Shown here: positions 27,346 to 35,816 of the stretch, piece after piece
Layout: each line of letters begins with the position of its first letter
How positions within the stretch are numbered: the first letter of the stretch is position 1
From: Marinobacter antarcticus
GTDB taxonomy: Bacteria > Pseudomonadota > Gammaproteobacteria > Pseudomonadales > Oleiphilaceae
DNA: 64,000 nucleotides
Direction: 5' to 3'
Assembly: GCF_900142385.1 (NCBI RefSeq)
Contig: NZ_FRAQ01000001.1
Coordinates: 1,426,001-1,490,000 of the forward strand
Position numbers and translations under genes: made by a program
Notes under the pieces: generated by a model
Told to the model about the DNA's origin: nothing
Seen by the model: only the letters and a program-made list of their open reading frames with translations
Databases searched by the model: none

Positions 27346-27371
27346 GCCCATCGTCCTCTCGGGCGATGGGC
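27346..27371 (+). terminator. hairpin after the MDR reductase gene
   Basis: GCCCATCG (27346-27353) pairs perfectly with CGATGGGC (27364-27371) around a 10-base loop, 11 nt after the stop. There is no T-run, so it may be a weak or rho-assisted terminator or a 3' stabilising stem. Confidence 0.4.
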
Positions 27372-27495
27372 TGGCAGCCTGACTTTGCCTGCGGCTGAAC
27401 TGTAAAGAGAACAAAGACTGATACTTGATTTGGTTAACTGCGCTGAGCAGATCTATTGTGTATTGTTAAGTTATCTGGCCAAGAGAATCGTTTTC

Positions 27496-28593
27496 ATGCC
27501 AAAGGTTTCGGTCAACCCTAATTATTATTCGCCTCGCGACATGCTTATGCTTCGGCTTTCTATTCTGATCGGAGGTGTGTTAATTGGCCTGTTCATGATC
27601 GGCGACCTCCAGATGGTGCCCAAAGGGCTGGTGGATGCTTATGTCACGAACCGTGCATTTGTTCAGCTTCCAATCGTTTTTGCGCTGCTTGCTTCCAGTT
27701 TTCATCCGCGTTTCCTGCAGTTTGCTCAGGCCGCGTTCTTTCTGACGATTCTTAGCCTCGTTTATACAAACTATTATTTGATCCACGTGTCATGGAAGCT
27801 TGCAGCATTCAGTTTTCCCTATGAGGGAACCTTTTTGTATGCATTCTTTGGTTTTTTTGTACTTGGAATGACATTCCGTTATGCGCTATGGCTTATGTTT
27901 CTGAGCTCGGCGGGTTTTATTTGTCTGATGCTGCTGGATTCCGTTTACGGCGATCGCACATTCATGAACGCGGGATTTGTGGTTGGCTCACTATTTATTG
28001 GTGTCATCGGCAGACACAGGCTGGATCTGCTGTTAGGCGAGCTTAAAGGCGCGAATGAGCAGTTGATTACGCTAAGCACAACCGATGGGCTTACAGGCTT
28101 GTTAAATCGCCGTGCCTTTACGAGCGAGTCAGAGCGCTTGTTCGCTATACTGCGGCGTTCAGGCCAGCCGTTGGCTGTTTTTATGATTGATCTGGATCAC
28201 TTCAAGCAATTCAATGACTGCTACGGTCATCAGGAGGGCGATCGTGCTATCCGATGCCAGGCGGATATCCTGAGAAGTGTTTTTAAGCGCGAGACGGATA
28301 TTCTCGGCCGCTATGGTGGCGAAGAGTTTATTGTCGTTGCTGAGGGTCACAGCGCCAGTGAGTCTGAACGCCAGGCTGCCCGGATTCTGACTCAGTGGCA
28401 GGATTTGGCAATGCCGAACGAAGGTAGTACAAGTGGAAAGTTTCTCACTTGCTCCATTGGAATCTGCCATGGCATGCCCGCCGATTATGATTCTCTGGAG
28501 AATATGATTAAAACGGCTGATGAGGCACTTTACAGCGTGAAAGAAAGAGGGAGGGGTAGGAGTATTGTTGATGGCGGGTTAACCGCTCAGTAG
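27496..28593 (+). CDS. membrane diguanylate cyclase (GGDEF)
   Basis: The first ATG with sense is 27496, giving 365 residues; the frame is open from 27430. About six hydrophobic segments occupy residues 15-175 with no named sensor domain recognised. A short linker leads to GGDEF at ~200-360, with LTGLLNRRAF, the active site RYGGEEF and an I-site RETD before it. It should synthesise c-di-GMP at the inner membrane. The gene is flanked by unrelated genes on the same strand (75 nt to the baeRF gene). Confidence 0.88.
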   Translation: MPKVSVNPNYYSPRDMLMLRLSILIGGVLIGLFMIGDLQMVPKGLVDAYVTNRAFVQLPIVFALLASSFHPRFLQFAQAAFFLTILSLVYTNYYLIHVSWKLAAFSFPYEGTFLYAFFGFFVLGMTFRYALWLMFLSSAGFICLMLLDSVYGDRTFMNAGFVVGSLFIGVIGRHRLDLLLGELKGANEQLITLSTTDGLTGLLNRRAFTSESERLFAILRRSGQPLAVFMIDLDHFKQFNDCYGHQEGDRAIRCQADILRSVFKRETDILGRYGGEEFIVVAEGHSASESERQAARILTQWQDLAMPNEGSTSGKFLTCSIGICHGMPADYDSLENMIKTADEALYSVKERGRGRSIVDGGLTAQ

Positions 28594-28668
28594 AGATCCG
28601 ATTGGGCTGTTCGCACTGGAATTGGCGAATCCGCCTGTCCAGCGATTTGAATTAGCAGGAGGTTTCTT

Positions 28669-29787
28669 ATGTATTACGTAGATATGCCAAGCGCCGCAGA
28701 AATCGGCGACCTCAACCTCGCCCGCTCTGATGCGTCCGTCTCGATTTACCTACCGACCACGCCACTTAGCCGTGAAGTCGAGAAGAGCCGGATCAATCTC
28801 GGCAACCTGGTCAAGAAGGCGGTTAGTCAGCTTGAAGCCACGGGCTTCGATAAACGCCGCATCTTGTCGCTGCAGGAACAGTTCGATGACTTGTTGGCTG
28901 ATGACGAGTTCTGGAGCCATCAGGCAAACAGTCTGGCGATTCTGGCAACGCCGGAGTCGCTGCGCACTTACCGCATGGCGAACAAGCTAAGCGATATAGT
29001 CGAGGTGTCGGACCGCTTCCACCTCAAGCCGCTGCTGCGCGCGATTACCTTCCCTCATGCCGCGCATATTCTGGCCCTTTCAGAAAACGCCGTGAGATTG
29101 ATCGAAGTGTCTTCAGACTTGCCGGCCAGAGAGATCAAGGTGCCCGACATGCCTGAAGATCTCACTGCCGTCGTCGGTAAAACGACCAACAAGGACTATA
29201 CGGGTACCGGTCACCGGCCTGGCGCTCAGGGTCATAGCTCTTATCTGACGCGCTATGTGCGGAAGATCAATAGTGTAATGCGCCCCGTCCTTATGCGCTC
29301 TGATCGCCCGCTCATATTGGCGATGACCAAGCCATTAGAAGCCCTGTTCCGTTCGATGAGTGCCGTCCCGGCACTTCCCGGCATTATTGCGGGCAACCCC
29401 GAACATTTGAGCGAGGCAGAGTTGGCAAGTGCCGCAAGGCCTGTGCTGGATGCTCACTACTCAGACCAGATAAAGGACTTTCACCGCCTGTTCGAAGAGC
29501 GAACTGGCCAAAACCGGACGACCACGGATATTTCCGATGCCGCGCGACTGGCTACTTTCGGCGCGATCGACAGGCTGCTGATCGATATAGATAGCGTGGT
29601 CGACGGCTTTATAGACGACGACACCGGCGAGGTCACTTTCGGAGCCCAGGGTGATGCGATTAACTATGGCGTGGTTGATGAAATTGCTGGCCGTGCACTT
29701 CGCACGGGTGCCAAGGTGATGGCCGTTCGCAAGTCAGATATCCCCGGGGCTCACGATCTGGCTGTTATCTCGCGCTATCCGATCTGA
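28669..29787 (+). CDS. bacterial archaeo-eukaryotic release factor (baeRF) family protein
   Basis: A 372-residue soluble protein. Its architecture, with an N-terminal part starting SVSIYLPTTPLSREVEKSR, a middle RNase H-like domain (PHAAHILALSENAVRLIEV) and a C-terminal part ending AGRALRTGAKVMAVRKSD, resembles the eRF1/aRF1-like proteins termed baeRF. The predicted role is in ribosome rescue or stop-codon related processes, but no bacterial member is well characterised. The ATG has an excellent AGGAGG site. The interrupted zapE gene starts 34 nt downstream. Confidence 0.7.
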   Translation: MYYVDMPSAAEIGDLNLARSDASVSIYLPTTPLSREVEKSRINLGNLVKKAVSQLEATGFDKRRILSLQEQFDDLLADDEFWSHQANSLAILATPESLRTYRMANKLSDIVEVSDRFHLKPLLRAITFPHAAHILALSENAVRLIEVSSDLPAREIKVPDMPEDLTAVVGKTTNKDYTGTGHRPGAQGHSSYLTRYVRKINSVMRPVLMRSDRPLILAMTKPLEALFRSMSAVPALPGIIAGNPEHLSEAELASAARPVLDAHYSDQIKDFHRLFEERTGQNRTTTDISDAARLATFGAIDRLLIDIDSVVDGFIDDDTGEVTFGAQGDAINYGVVDEIAGRALRTGAKVMAVRKSDIPGAHDLAVISRYPI

Positions 29788-29821
29788 TGGTTCATCTAAC
29801 CAGAGTGGCCGCCGTCGTTAT

Positions 29822-30949
29822 ATGAAGCCTTGCAGCTCAGCGGTGGCGTCGCTTTCCCCCTACGCAGCCTACCAGCAGGCACTGGCCTCCGGCTTTAAAG
29901 ACGACCCCGCTCAACATCAGGCGGCTATGTGCTTGCAGCGCTGCTATGAGCAGTTGCAGGCGGGCCAGCCGGATATACAGGGCGTGTATCTTTGGGGGCC
30001 GGTAGGGCGCGGCAAAACCTGGTTGATGGATCGTTTTCACCAGGCTTTAACCGTGCCGGCCCGGAGGCAGCACTTCCATCATTTTATGCGCTGGGTACAC
30101 TGGCGTTTGTTTCAGTTAACAGGGCAGGAAGGTCCGCTTGGCCTGCTCGCGCAGGAGCTGGCGGCTGAGGCACGGGTGCTGTGCCTGGACGAGTTGTTTG
30201 TCAGTGATATCGGCGACGCGGTGCTGTTAGGTGGTTTGTTTCAGCAACTGTTTACCAAGGGTCTGGTGCTGGTAGCTACCTCTAACTAGCCGCCTGATGA
30301 TTTGTATAAAGACGGCTTTAATCGTGAACGTCTGTTGCCGGCCATTGCCGCACTCAAACAGCACATGCAGGTGCTAAGTGTTGATGGTGGTCAGGATCAT
30401 CGGCTGCACCCCGGGGACCGCCAGCAACGCTATTGGGTTAACGATCCGCAGGCTCTGGAAGCAGCCTTTACCGAATTGCTCAGTGACGGGGAGGCAGCCC
30501 ATAGTGAACCCTTGCTGCTTGGGCATCGTGAAATCAAGGTGGTGCGGCGCAGTCAGCATGCGTTGTGGTGCCGTTATGACGATCTGTGCGAGCAGAAATT
30601 GGCAGCGCCGGATTTTATTGAGCTGTGTGATCGGTTTTCCCGCGTTTTTTTAAGCGACGTGCCTCTGCTCACGGGTGGCGGGCAGCAAACTGCTATTGCT
30701 CGCGGCACCGAGGATGGCGTGACGCAAGTAGAAGCTGGAGATCGCCAGTTGCCGGCATTAACCCATCAGGATGACGGAGTGCGCCGGTTTATTGCTTTGG
30801 TAGATGAGTGCTACGACCGTGGCATCCCACTGTACCTGGATGCAGCGGTGCCGTTGAACGAGCTCTACAACAAAGGTGCGCTGGCTTTTCCGTTTCGCCG
30901 TACTCTTAGCCGCTTGCAGGAAATGCAGCTGCAGCGTTTTGGTCAGTGA
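29822..30949 (+). pseudogene. zapE: zapE (AFG1-family cell-division ATPase) interrupted by an amber codon
   Basis: The two halves lie in one frame and together match a full ZapE of about 375 residues, broken only by TAG at 30287-30289 (codon 156). The first half has Walker A WGPVGRGKTWLMDRF and Walker B VLCLDELFVSDIGDA, then VLVATSN right before the stop. The second half resumes with PPDDLYKDGFNRERLLPAI, exactly the family continuation. ZapE is a Z-ring associated ATPase needed under stress. The first half alone lacks the arginine-finger region, so a truncated product should be inactive. Sequence error, recent mutation or stop readthrough are all possible. No ribosome site is visible before the ATG. 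Confidence 0.85.
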
Positions 30950-31052
30950 ACGATACGAGCCCGGCTCCTTGTCAAAAATCTGTAACACACTACATTTAAG
31001 GTCATGAATTCCCCGAGATTGCTTCTCGTTGCTCACAAGGACAGGCCACACT

Positions 31053-32126
31053 ATGAGATCTTTCCGTCAATTCAAGTATCTGACAATGGTTACTGCTGCA
31101 ACTGCGGCGTTTTCGATTTCCGCTCAGGCTGAAACGCTCCGTCTGCTTACCTGGGGCGGTTACGCGCCGCAGGATGTGGTCGAACAGTTTGAGAAAGAGA
31201 CCGGTATTGAAGTCAAAATTACCCTCTCCAATAACGAAGACATGATCTCAAAGTTGCGTGCCACCCGTGGCGCCGGCTTCGATCTGGCCCAGCCAAGCCA
31301 GGACCGAATCGTGAGTGCCCAGGCCGATTTCGATATTTATAAGCCAATGGATTTGAGCAAAATCGAGACGGCGAAGATCATCCCGTCCATGTTAGCCGCG
31401 ACCAGGAAGAACACGGAATTTGAAGGCGAGGTGTACGGCGTTCCACACGTTTGGGGTACCAGCGGCCTGATCGTTAACCGTAAGGCGGCAGCCACAGTAA
31501 AGGATTACACCGACCTGTGTGATGATTCGCTGAGCGGCTCCGTGTCATATCGCCTTAAGCGCCCAACCCTGATTGGTTTTGCCTTTGCACTTGGTGAAGA
31601 CCCGTTCGCAGCCTATGGCGACACAGAAAAATATCAGGCCATTCTGGATAAGGTTGAAGCAAAACTGGTCGCCTGTAAAAGTAACGTGAAAGCCTATTGG
31701 TCTGGCGGTGATGCCTTGTTGAACCTGATGCGCTCAGGGGAAGTGTCTGCTGCGATGGCTTGGGACGCCGGTGGCTGGAAGCTTAACGCGGAAAACCCGG
31801 ATATCACCTTTGTGGCACCAAAGTCTGGCGCCCTGGGCTGGATCGACACCTTTGTTCTGCCCCGTAAAACCAAGGCGGAAGAGGCCGCTTACAAGTGGAT
31901 CAACTTCGTTATGCAGCCGGAAGTTGCAGCCCGCATTACCGAATCTGCCGGTAACTTTACAGCCGCGAAAGGCAGTGATGATTTCGTTAATGACAGCTTG
32001 AAGGCTCAGTTCAAGGAAAGCTTTCCTCAAGCGGATCTGGACAACATTAACTGGTACCCACCCGTTCCAGCCGGCCTGGAAGAGATGGAAGGTAAGGTAC
32101 TCGATCGGGTGAAAGCCGCTAACTAA
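31053..32126 (+). CDS. polyamine-type ABC transporter binding protein (PotD-like)
   Basis: Start placed at ATG 31053, which begins a good signal peptide (FRQFKYLTMVTAATAAFS then ISAQA). The 357-residue precursor has the spermidine/putrescine-binding family layout: LRLLTWGGYAPQDVVEQFEK at the mature N-terminus, KLRATRGAGFDLAQPS and VYGVPHVWGTSGLIVN. Ligand may be a polyamine or another cation such as a betaine. It heads a four-gene importer with the ATPase 22 nt downstream. Confidence 0.85.
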   Translation: MRSFRQFKYLTMVTAATAAFSISAQAETLRLLTWGGYAPQDVVEQFEKETGIEVKITLSNNEDMISKLRATRGAGFDLAQPSQDRIVSAQADFDIYKPMDLSKIETAKIIPSMLAATRKNTEFEGEVYGVPHVWGTSGLIVNRKAAATVKDYTDLCDDSLSGSVSYRLKRPTLIGFAFALGEDPFAAYGDTEKYQAILDKVEAKLVACKSNVKAYWSGGDALLNLMRSGEVSAAMAWDAGGWKLNAENPDITFVAPKSGALGWIDTFVLPRKTKAEEAAYKWINFVMQPEVAARITESAGNFTAAKGSDDFVNDSLKAQFKESFPQADLDNINWYPPVPAGLEEMEGKVLDRVKAAN

Positions 32127-32147
32127 GCACGACTAAGGTTGCAGTCT

Positions 32148-33299
32148 ATGTCGGATCAAGCATTCGCTGTGGATGCCGATGCGGGGGTGCAGGAAGATCT
32201 TGCCTGCACCCTGCTGAGCAAACATTTTGGTGAGTTTGCCGCTGTTGATGAAGTGTCGTTCAGCATCCCCCGCGGGGCTTTCTTTTCCATCCTTGGCCCC
32301 TCTGGCTGCGGTAAAACAACGCTGTTGCGAATGCTGGCCGGTTTCCAGCAACCGGATTCCGGCGATATTCTGATCAAGGGCAGTTCAGTACTGCATACCG
32401 CCCCGAACAAACGCCCCGTTAACATGGTGTTTCAGCATCTGGCGCTGTTCCCCACCATGTCGGTTGCAGAGAACATTGCCTACGGGCTGAAGCGCAAAGG
32501 TGTTCCCAAGCGCGAGCACGCTGCCTTGATTGATGAGGTGTTGGCCAAGGTTCAGCTGCCCGGCTACGGCGATAAGCGCATCGATCAACTATCCGGCGGA
32601 CAGAAGCAGCGCGTAGCGATAGCCCGCTGCTTAGTGTTGAACCCCGCCGTGTTGCTGCTGGATGAGCCTTTGGGTGCACTGGACCTGAAGCTGCGCGAGC
32701 AAATGAAAATTGAGCTGAAACGGCTGCAGCGGGAATTCAACACCACGTTTGTGTACATCACCCACGATCAGTCAGAAGCGCTGGTGATGTCTGATCAGGT
32801 GGCGGTGATGAACAAAGGCCGGTTTGAGCAGGTAGGTACGCCCCAAGAGCTTTACTATCAGCCCAAAACCGCCTTTGTGGCGGGCTTTGTCGGCGACAGC
32901 AATCAGTACGCAGGCACAGTGCAGGCGCAGTCAGACCAAATTATCACCATTGTTACCGAGCACGGTGTGCGGCTGCTTAGCCAAAGCCGGCAGCCAATGC
33001 CGTTGGGCTCGCCCATCACCTTGTTCATACGGCCTGAGGTGATGCAGATCAGTACATCCAGGCCTGAAGCTGAGCAGGATAACTGCCTGCAAGTCACCAT
33101 TCTGCGCATGCTGTTTGATGGCGCTCGCAGCCAGCTTCAAGTGGAAACGGCCGAGGGTGCCGTGCTCACGGTTGCACTCCCCCAAACCGCAGACTTTCAT
33201 GCCCTTGAGCCTGGCCGTTCGGTGTATGTGAGTTGGCAGGCTGGTCAGAGCCTTTGCTTCCCGGTCTCAACGGAGACTCAGCCAGAGTCTGTGCAATGA
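32148..33299 (+). CDS. polyamine-type ABC transporter ATP-binding protein (PotA-like)
   Basis: ATG 32148 has TAAGG 9 nt upstream and gives 383 residues. The ATPase domain has Walker A GPSGCGKTT, Q-loop VFQHLALFP, signature LSGGQKQRVAIARC, Walker B LLLDEPLGALDLKLR and H-loop ITHDQSEAL. The C-terminal ~110 residues form the TOBE regulatory domain typical of PotA. It powers the two permeases encoded downstream; the first permease start overlaps this stop by 4 nt. Confidence 0.9.
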   Translation: MSDQAFAVDADAGVQEDLACTLLSKHFGEFAAVDEVSFSIPRGAFFSILGPSGCGKTTLLRMLAGFQQPDSGDILIKGSSVLHTAPNKRPVNMVFQHLALFPTMSVAENIAYGLKRKGVPKREHAALIDEVLAKVQLPGYGDKRIDQLSGGQKQRVAIARCLVLNPAVLLLDEPLGALDLKLREQMKIELKRLQREFNTTFVYITHDQSEALVMSDQVAVMNKGRFEQVGTPQELYYQPKTAFVAGFVGDSNQYAGTVQAQSDQIITIVTEHGVRLLSQSRQPMPLGSPITLFIRPEVMQISTSRPEAEQDNCLQVTILRMLFDGARSQLQVETAEGAVLTVALPQTADFHALEPGRSVYVSWQAGQSLCFPVSTETQPESVQ

Positions 33300-34177
33300 G
33301 CGTCGAGCCCGGCAACTTCAACCGCACGCAATATCGCCTGGGCTTTTGGCTGCTGCTGGCGCCTATTTTGCTCTGGCTTAGCTTGCTGATTATCCTGCCG
33401 CATATCGATATGGTGCTGGTGTCCCTGCGGGAACGCATAGCAGCACGGCAATACGCTTTCAGCTTCAGTAACTACACCGCATTTTTTACCGAACCGCTTT
33501 ACTGGAATACCTTTGTACGCACCGCAGTCATGTCTATTATTGCCACTGTACTTACGCTGATTATTGCCTTTCCAGTGTCGTTTTATATCGCGAAGGTGCT
33601 CACAGGCAGACCCAAAATAGCTCTGTTTATCTTGTGCCTGATTCCATTCTGGGTAAGTGAGTTAGTGCGTACATACGGCTGGATGATTTTACTGCGGGAA
33701 ACCGGGCTGATCAGCGGCGCGCTCCAGTGGCTGGGGCTAGTCGATCAACCTGTTGAAATGCTTTATAACGATGTCGCCATTATGGTGGGGCTTATCTATA
33801 CCTCCATGCTGTTCATGGTGGTGCCATTGGTCACCACGCTCGACAGCCTGGACAACAGCCTGATTGAAGCCGGTTACGATCTTGGCGGAAGCAGTTGGCA
33901 CGTGATGAGAAGCATTGTCATCCCCCATGCAATGCCCGGCATTATGAGCGGCTGTATTGTTGTGTTCATGCTGACGCTCGGGAACTATCTGACCCCGACG
34001 CTATTGGGGGGCAAAAACAGTTTGTGGTTTACCGAACAAATCTACACACAGTTCATTACCCGTTTTAACTGGGAGCAAGGCGCCGCCTTTGGCATTCTGT
34101 TGCTGATACTGTCGTCGCTGATTGTCTGGTTGGGTCTGAAAATCACCAAACAGTCGTTTACACGGGTGATGTCATGA
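33296..34177 (+). CDS. polyamine-type ABC transporter permease (PotB-like)
   Basis: The ATG at 33296 overlaps the PotA-like stop (ATGA), giving 293 residues; the frame is open further upstream inside the ATPase gene. It has six hydrophobic segments, the first at FWLLLAPILLWLSLLIILP, and a family EAA loop at LIEAGYDLGGSSWHVMRSI. RTYGWMILL is typical of PotB. It forms the channel with the PotC-like protein. Confidence 0.9.
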   Translation: MSVEPGNFNRTQYRLGFWLLLAPILLWLSLLIILPHIDMVLVSLRERIAARQYAFSFSNYTAFFTEPLYWNTFVRTAVMSIIATVLTLIIAFPVSFYIAKVLTGRPKIALFILCLIPFWVSELVRTYGWMILLRETGLISGALQWLGLVDQPVEMLYNDVAIMVGLIYTSMLFMVVPLVTTLDSLDNSLIEAGYDLGGSSWHVMRSIVIPHAMPGIMSGCIVVFMLTLGNYLTPTLLGGKNSLWFTEQIYTQFITRFNWEQGAAFGILLLILSSLIVWLGLKITKQSFTRVMS

Positions 34178-35031
34178 TCCACTCTATATCCAGTAGCCGT
34201 TTTTATCGGGTGTCTTACCGGTGTTACGTGATACTGTTTTTCATCTTCCTGATTACGCCACTGCTGGTTGTGGCGGCATTCTCGTTTAATGACTCATTGT
34301 TCCCATCGTTGCCGTGGAATGGTTTTACCTGGGACTGGTATTTGGGTGAGGGCGCTCCCAGACTTGGCCTGTTCCACGATGACGCCTTGCTCGACAGTAT
34401 TGGTGTCAGTGTTCAGGTTGCTATTGTGACCACTCTGGCAAGCTTGGCACTGGCGACCTGTAATGCCTTTTTGTTTGAGCGTGAGCAGTTTCCGGGTAAG
34501 AACTTTCTTTATGTGCTCATGCTGATGCCACTGGTGGTGCCGGGAGTGATACTTGGGGTGTCTATTCTGGTGTTCAGCAGCACTGTAGCTAACTGGTTTG
34601 AGGTGAAATTTGACTACGAGATTGAAGCTCTGCGGCCCGGTCTGTTATTAGTCACCCTCGGCCAGTTTGCCTTTATCACGACCATCGCCACGCTGGTGAT
34701 TTCCGCACGCCTGCGCAAATTCGACATTACCCAGGAAGAAGCCGCTATGAACCTTGGTGCCAGCCGCCTGACGGCCATAGCAACCGTGACTCTGCCGTTC
34801 CTGAAGCCTGCTCTGTTTGGTGCCGGCGTGGTGGCATTTCTGATGTCGTTTGAAAACTTCAACACCACCTTGATGCTGGTAGGCTCCGACGCCCCGCTCA
34901 CCATTGCCATGTTTGATCGGTTGCGGGAAGGCTCAACACCGGTACTAAATGCGGTTTCGGTGTTGCTTATGGTGGGATCGGCGGGTCTTGCTCTGGTCTC
35001 GCTGTTTGCACAACGCCCGGATAAGCAGTGA
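34174..35031 (+). CDS. polyamine-type ABC transporter permease (PotC-like)
   Basis: A 285-residue permease with first membrane segment YVILFFIFLITPLLVVAAF, the PotC-type SFNDSLFPSLPWNGFTWDWY and an EAA loop EEAAMNLGASRLTAIATV. Its ATG overlaps the stop of the PotB-like gene by 4 nt, so the three transport genes are translationally coupled. It ends 13 nt before a decayed GGDEF gene. Confidence 0.9.
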   Translation: MIHSISSSRFYRVSYRCYVILFFIFLITPLLVVAAFSFNDSLFPSLPWNGFTWDWYLGEGAPRLGLFHDDALLDSIGVSVQVAIVTTLASLALATCNAFLFEREQFPGKNFLYVLMLMPLVVPGVILGVSILVFSSTVANWFEVKFDYEIEALRPGLLLVTLGQFAFITTIATLVISARLRKFDITQEEAAMNLGASRLTAIATVTLPFLKPALFGAGVVAFLMSFENFNTTLMLVGSDAPLTIAMFDRLREGSTPVLNAVSVLLMVGSAGLALVSLFAQRPDKQ

Positions 35032-35044
35032 TGGGCTTCGGGAT

Positions 35045-35812
35045 ATGATTGAGGGCGAGCAGTTCATTAAAACCATCATTGATAGCGCGCCGAACATGAT
35101 GGGTTATTGGGGCACGGATTTACGCTGCCGCTACGCTAATAATGCCTTCAGCGAGTGGTTCGGGATACAGCCCGAGAAGATTATCGGGATTCGGTTTCAG
35201 GATCTCGTAAGCGAACAATTGTTTGCTCTGAATGAGCCCCATATTCGCGGCGCCCTGGCTGGTGAACCACAACGTTTTGAGCGCACTCTGAACAAAGCTG
35301 ATGGAAGTGTGGGGCATATCATCGGGCACTACATTCCTGATTTTGGCGCCGATGGTAAGGTCAGAGGGTTTTCGATTCAGGCCAGTGAAGTGACGGTTCT
35401 CAAAGGGATAGAAGCAAATGGTCGCTGGTACGGCGAGGTATGGAACCGCCGTAAAGACGAAGAACTTTACCTGCAACGCATGACCATCAGCATGGTGCGC
35501 GACGATGACGGCGAGCCCATGCGCTATGTATCTGTATTCAGTGACATTACGGCTCTATGGCGTAGAGATGAATACATTAGACACCTGGCGTTTCACGATG
35601 CCTTGACCGACTTGCCCAATCGTACGTTACTGATGGATCGGATTGATCAAAAACGTCTCCACGGCGAGCGTGAACAGAGTCATTTTGCGCTGATGTTTCT
35701 CGATCTTGACGGATTTAAGCGCATCAACGACCAGTTTGGTCATAAGTATGCCGCCAAAAGCCTGGGTACGAACAATATCAGTTTTTTCTCGACTGCCAGC
35801 CAGGCATCGTGA
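35045..35812 (+). pseudogene. truncated PAS-PAS-GGDEF signalling gene
   Basis: Begins with a normal PAS domain (FIKTIIDSAPNMMGYWGTDL; residues ~5-115). The second PAS is missing its first half: the sequence jumps from ASEVTVLKGIEA to NGRWYGEVWNRRKDEE, the second-half motif of PAS domains. A GGDEF domain then starts properly (HDALTDLPNRTLLMDR, MFLDLDGFKRINDQFGHK) but breaks off into unrelated residues YAAKSLGTNN and a stop, before the GGDEF motif itself. So there is both an internal deletion and a 3' truncation, and no cyclase activity is possible. The stop is 4 nt from the phaC stop on the other strand. Confidence 0.75.
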
Positions 35813-35816
35813 CTGG

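Noticed and set aside
30302..30949. Second half of zapE as a separate gene starting at TTG
   Set aside because: No ribosome site, and the sequence continues the ZapE family alignment right across the amber codon, so it is the same gene.
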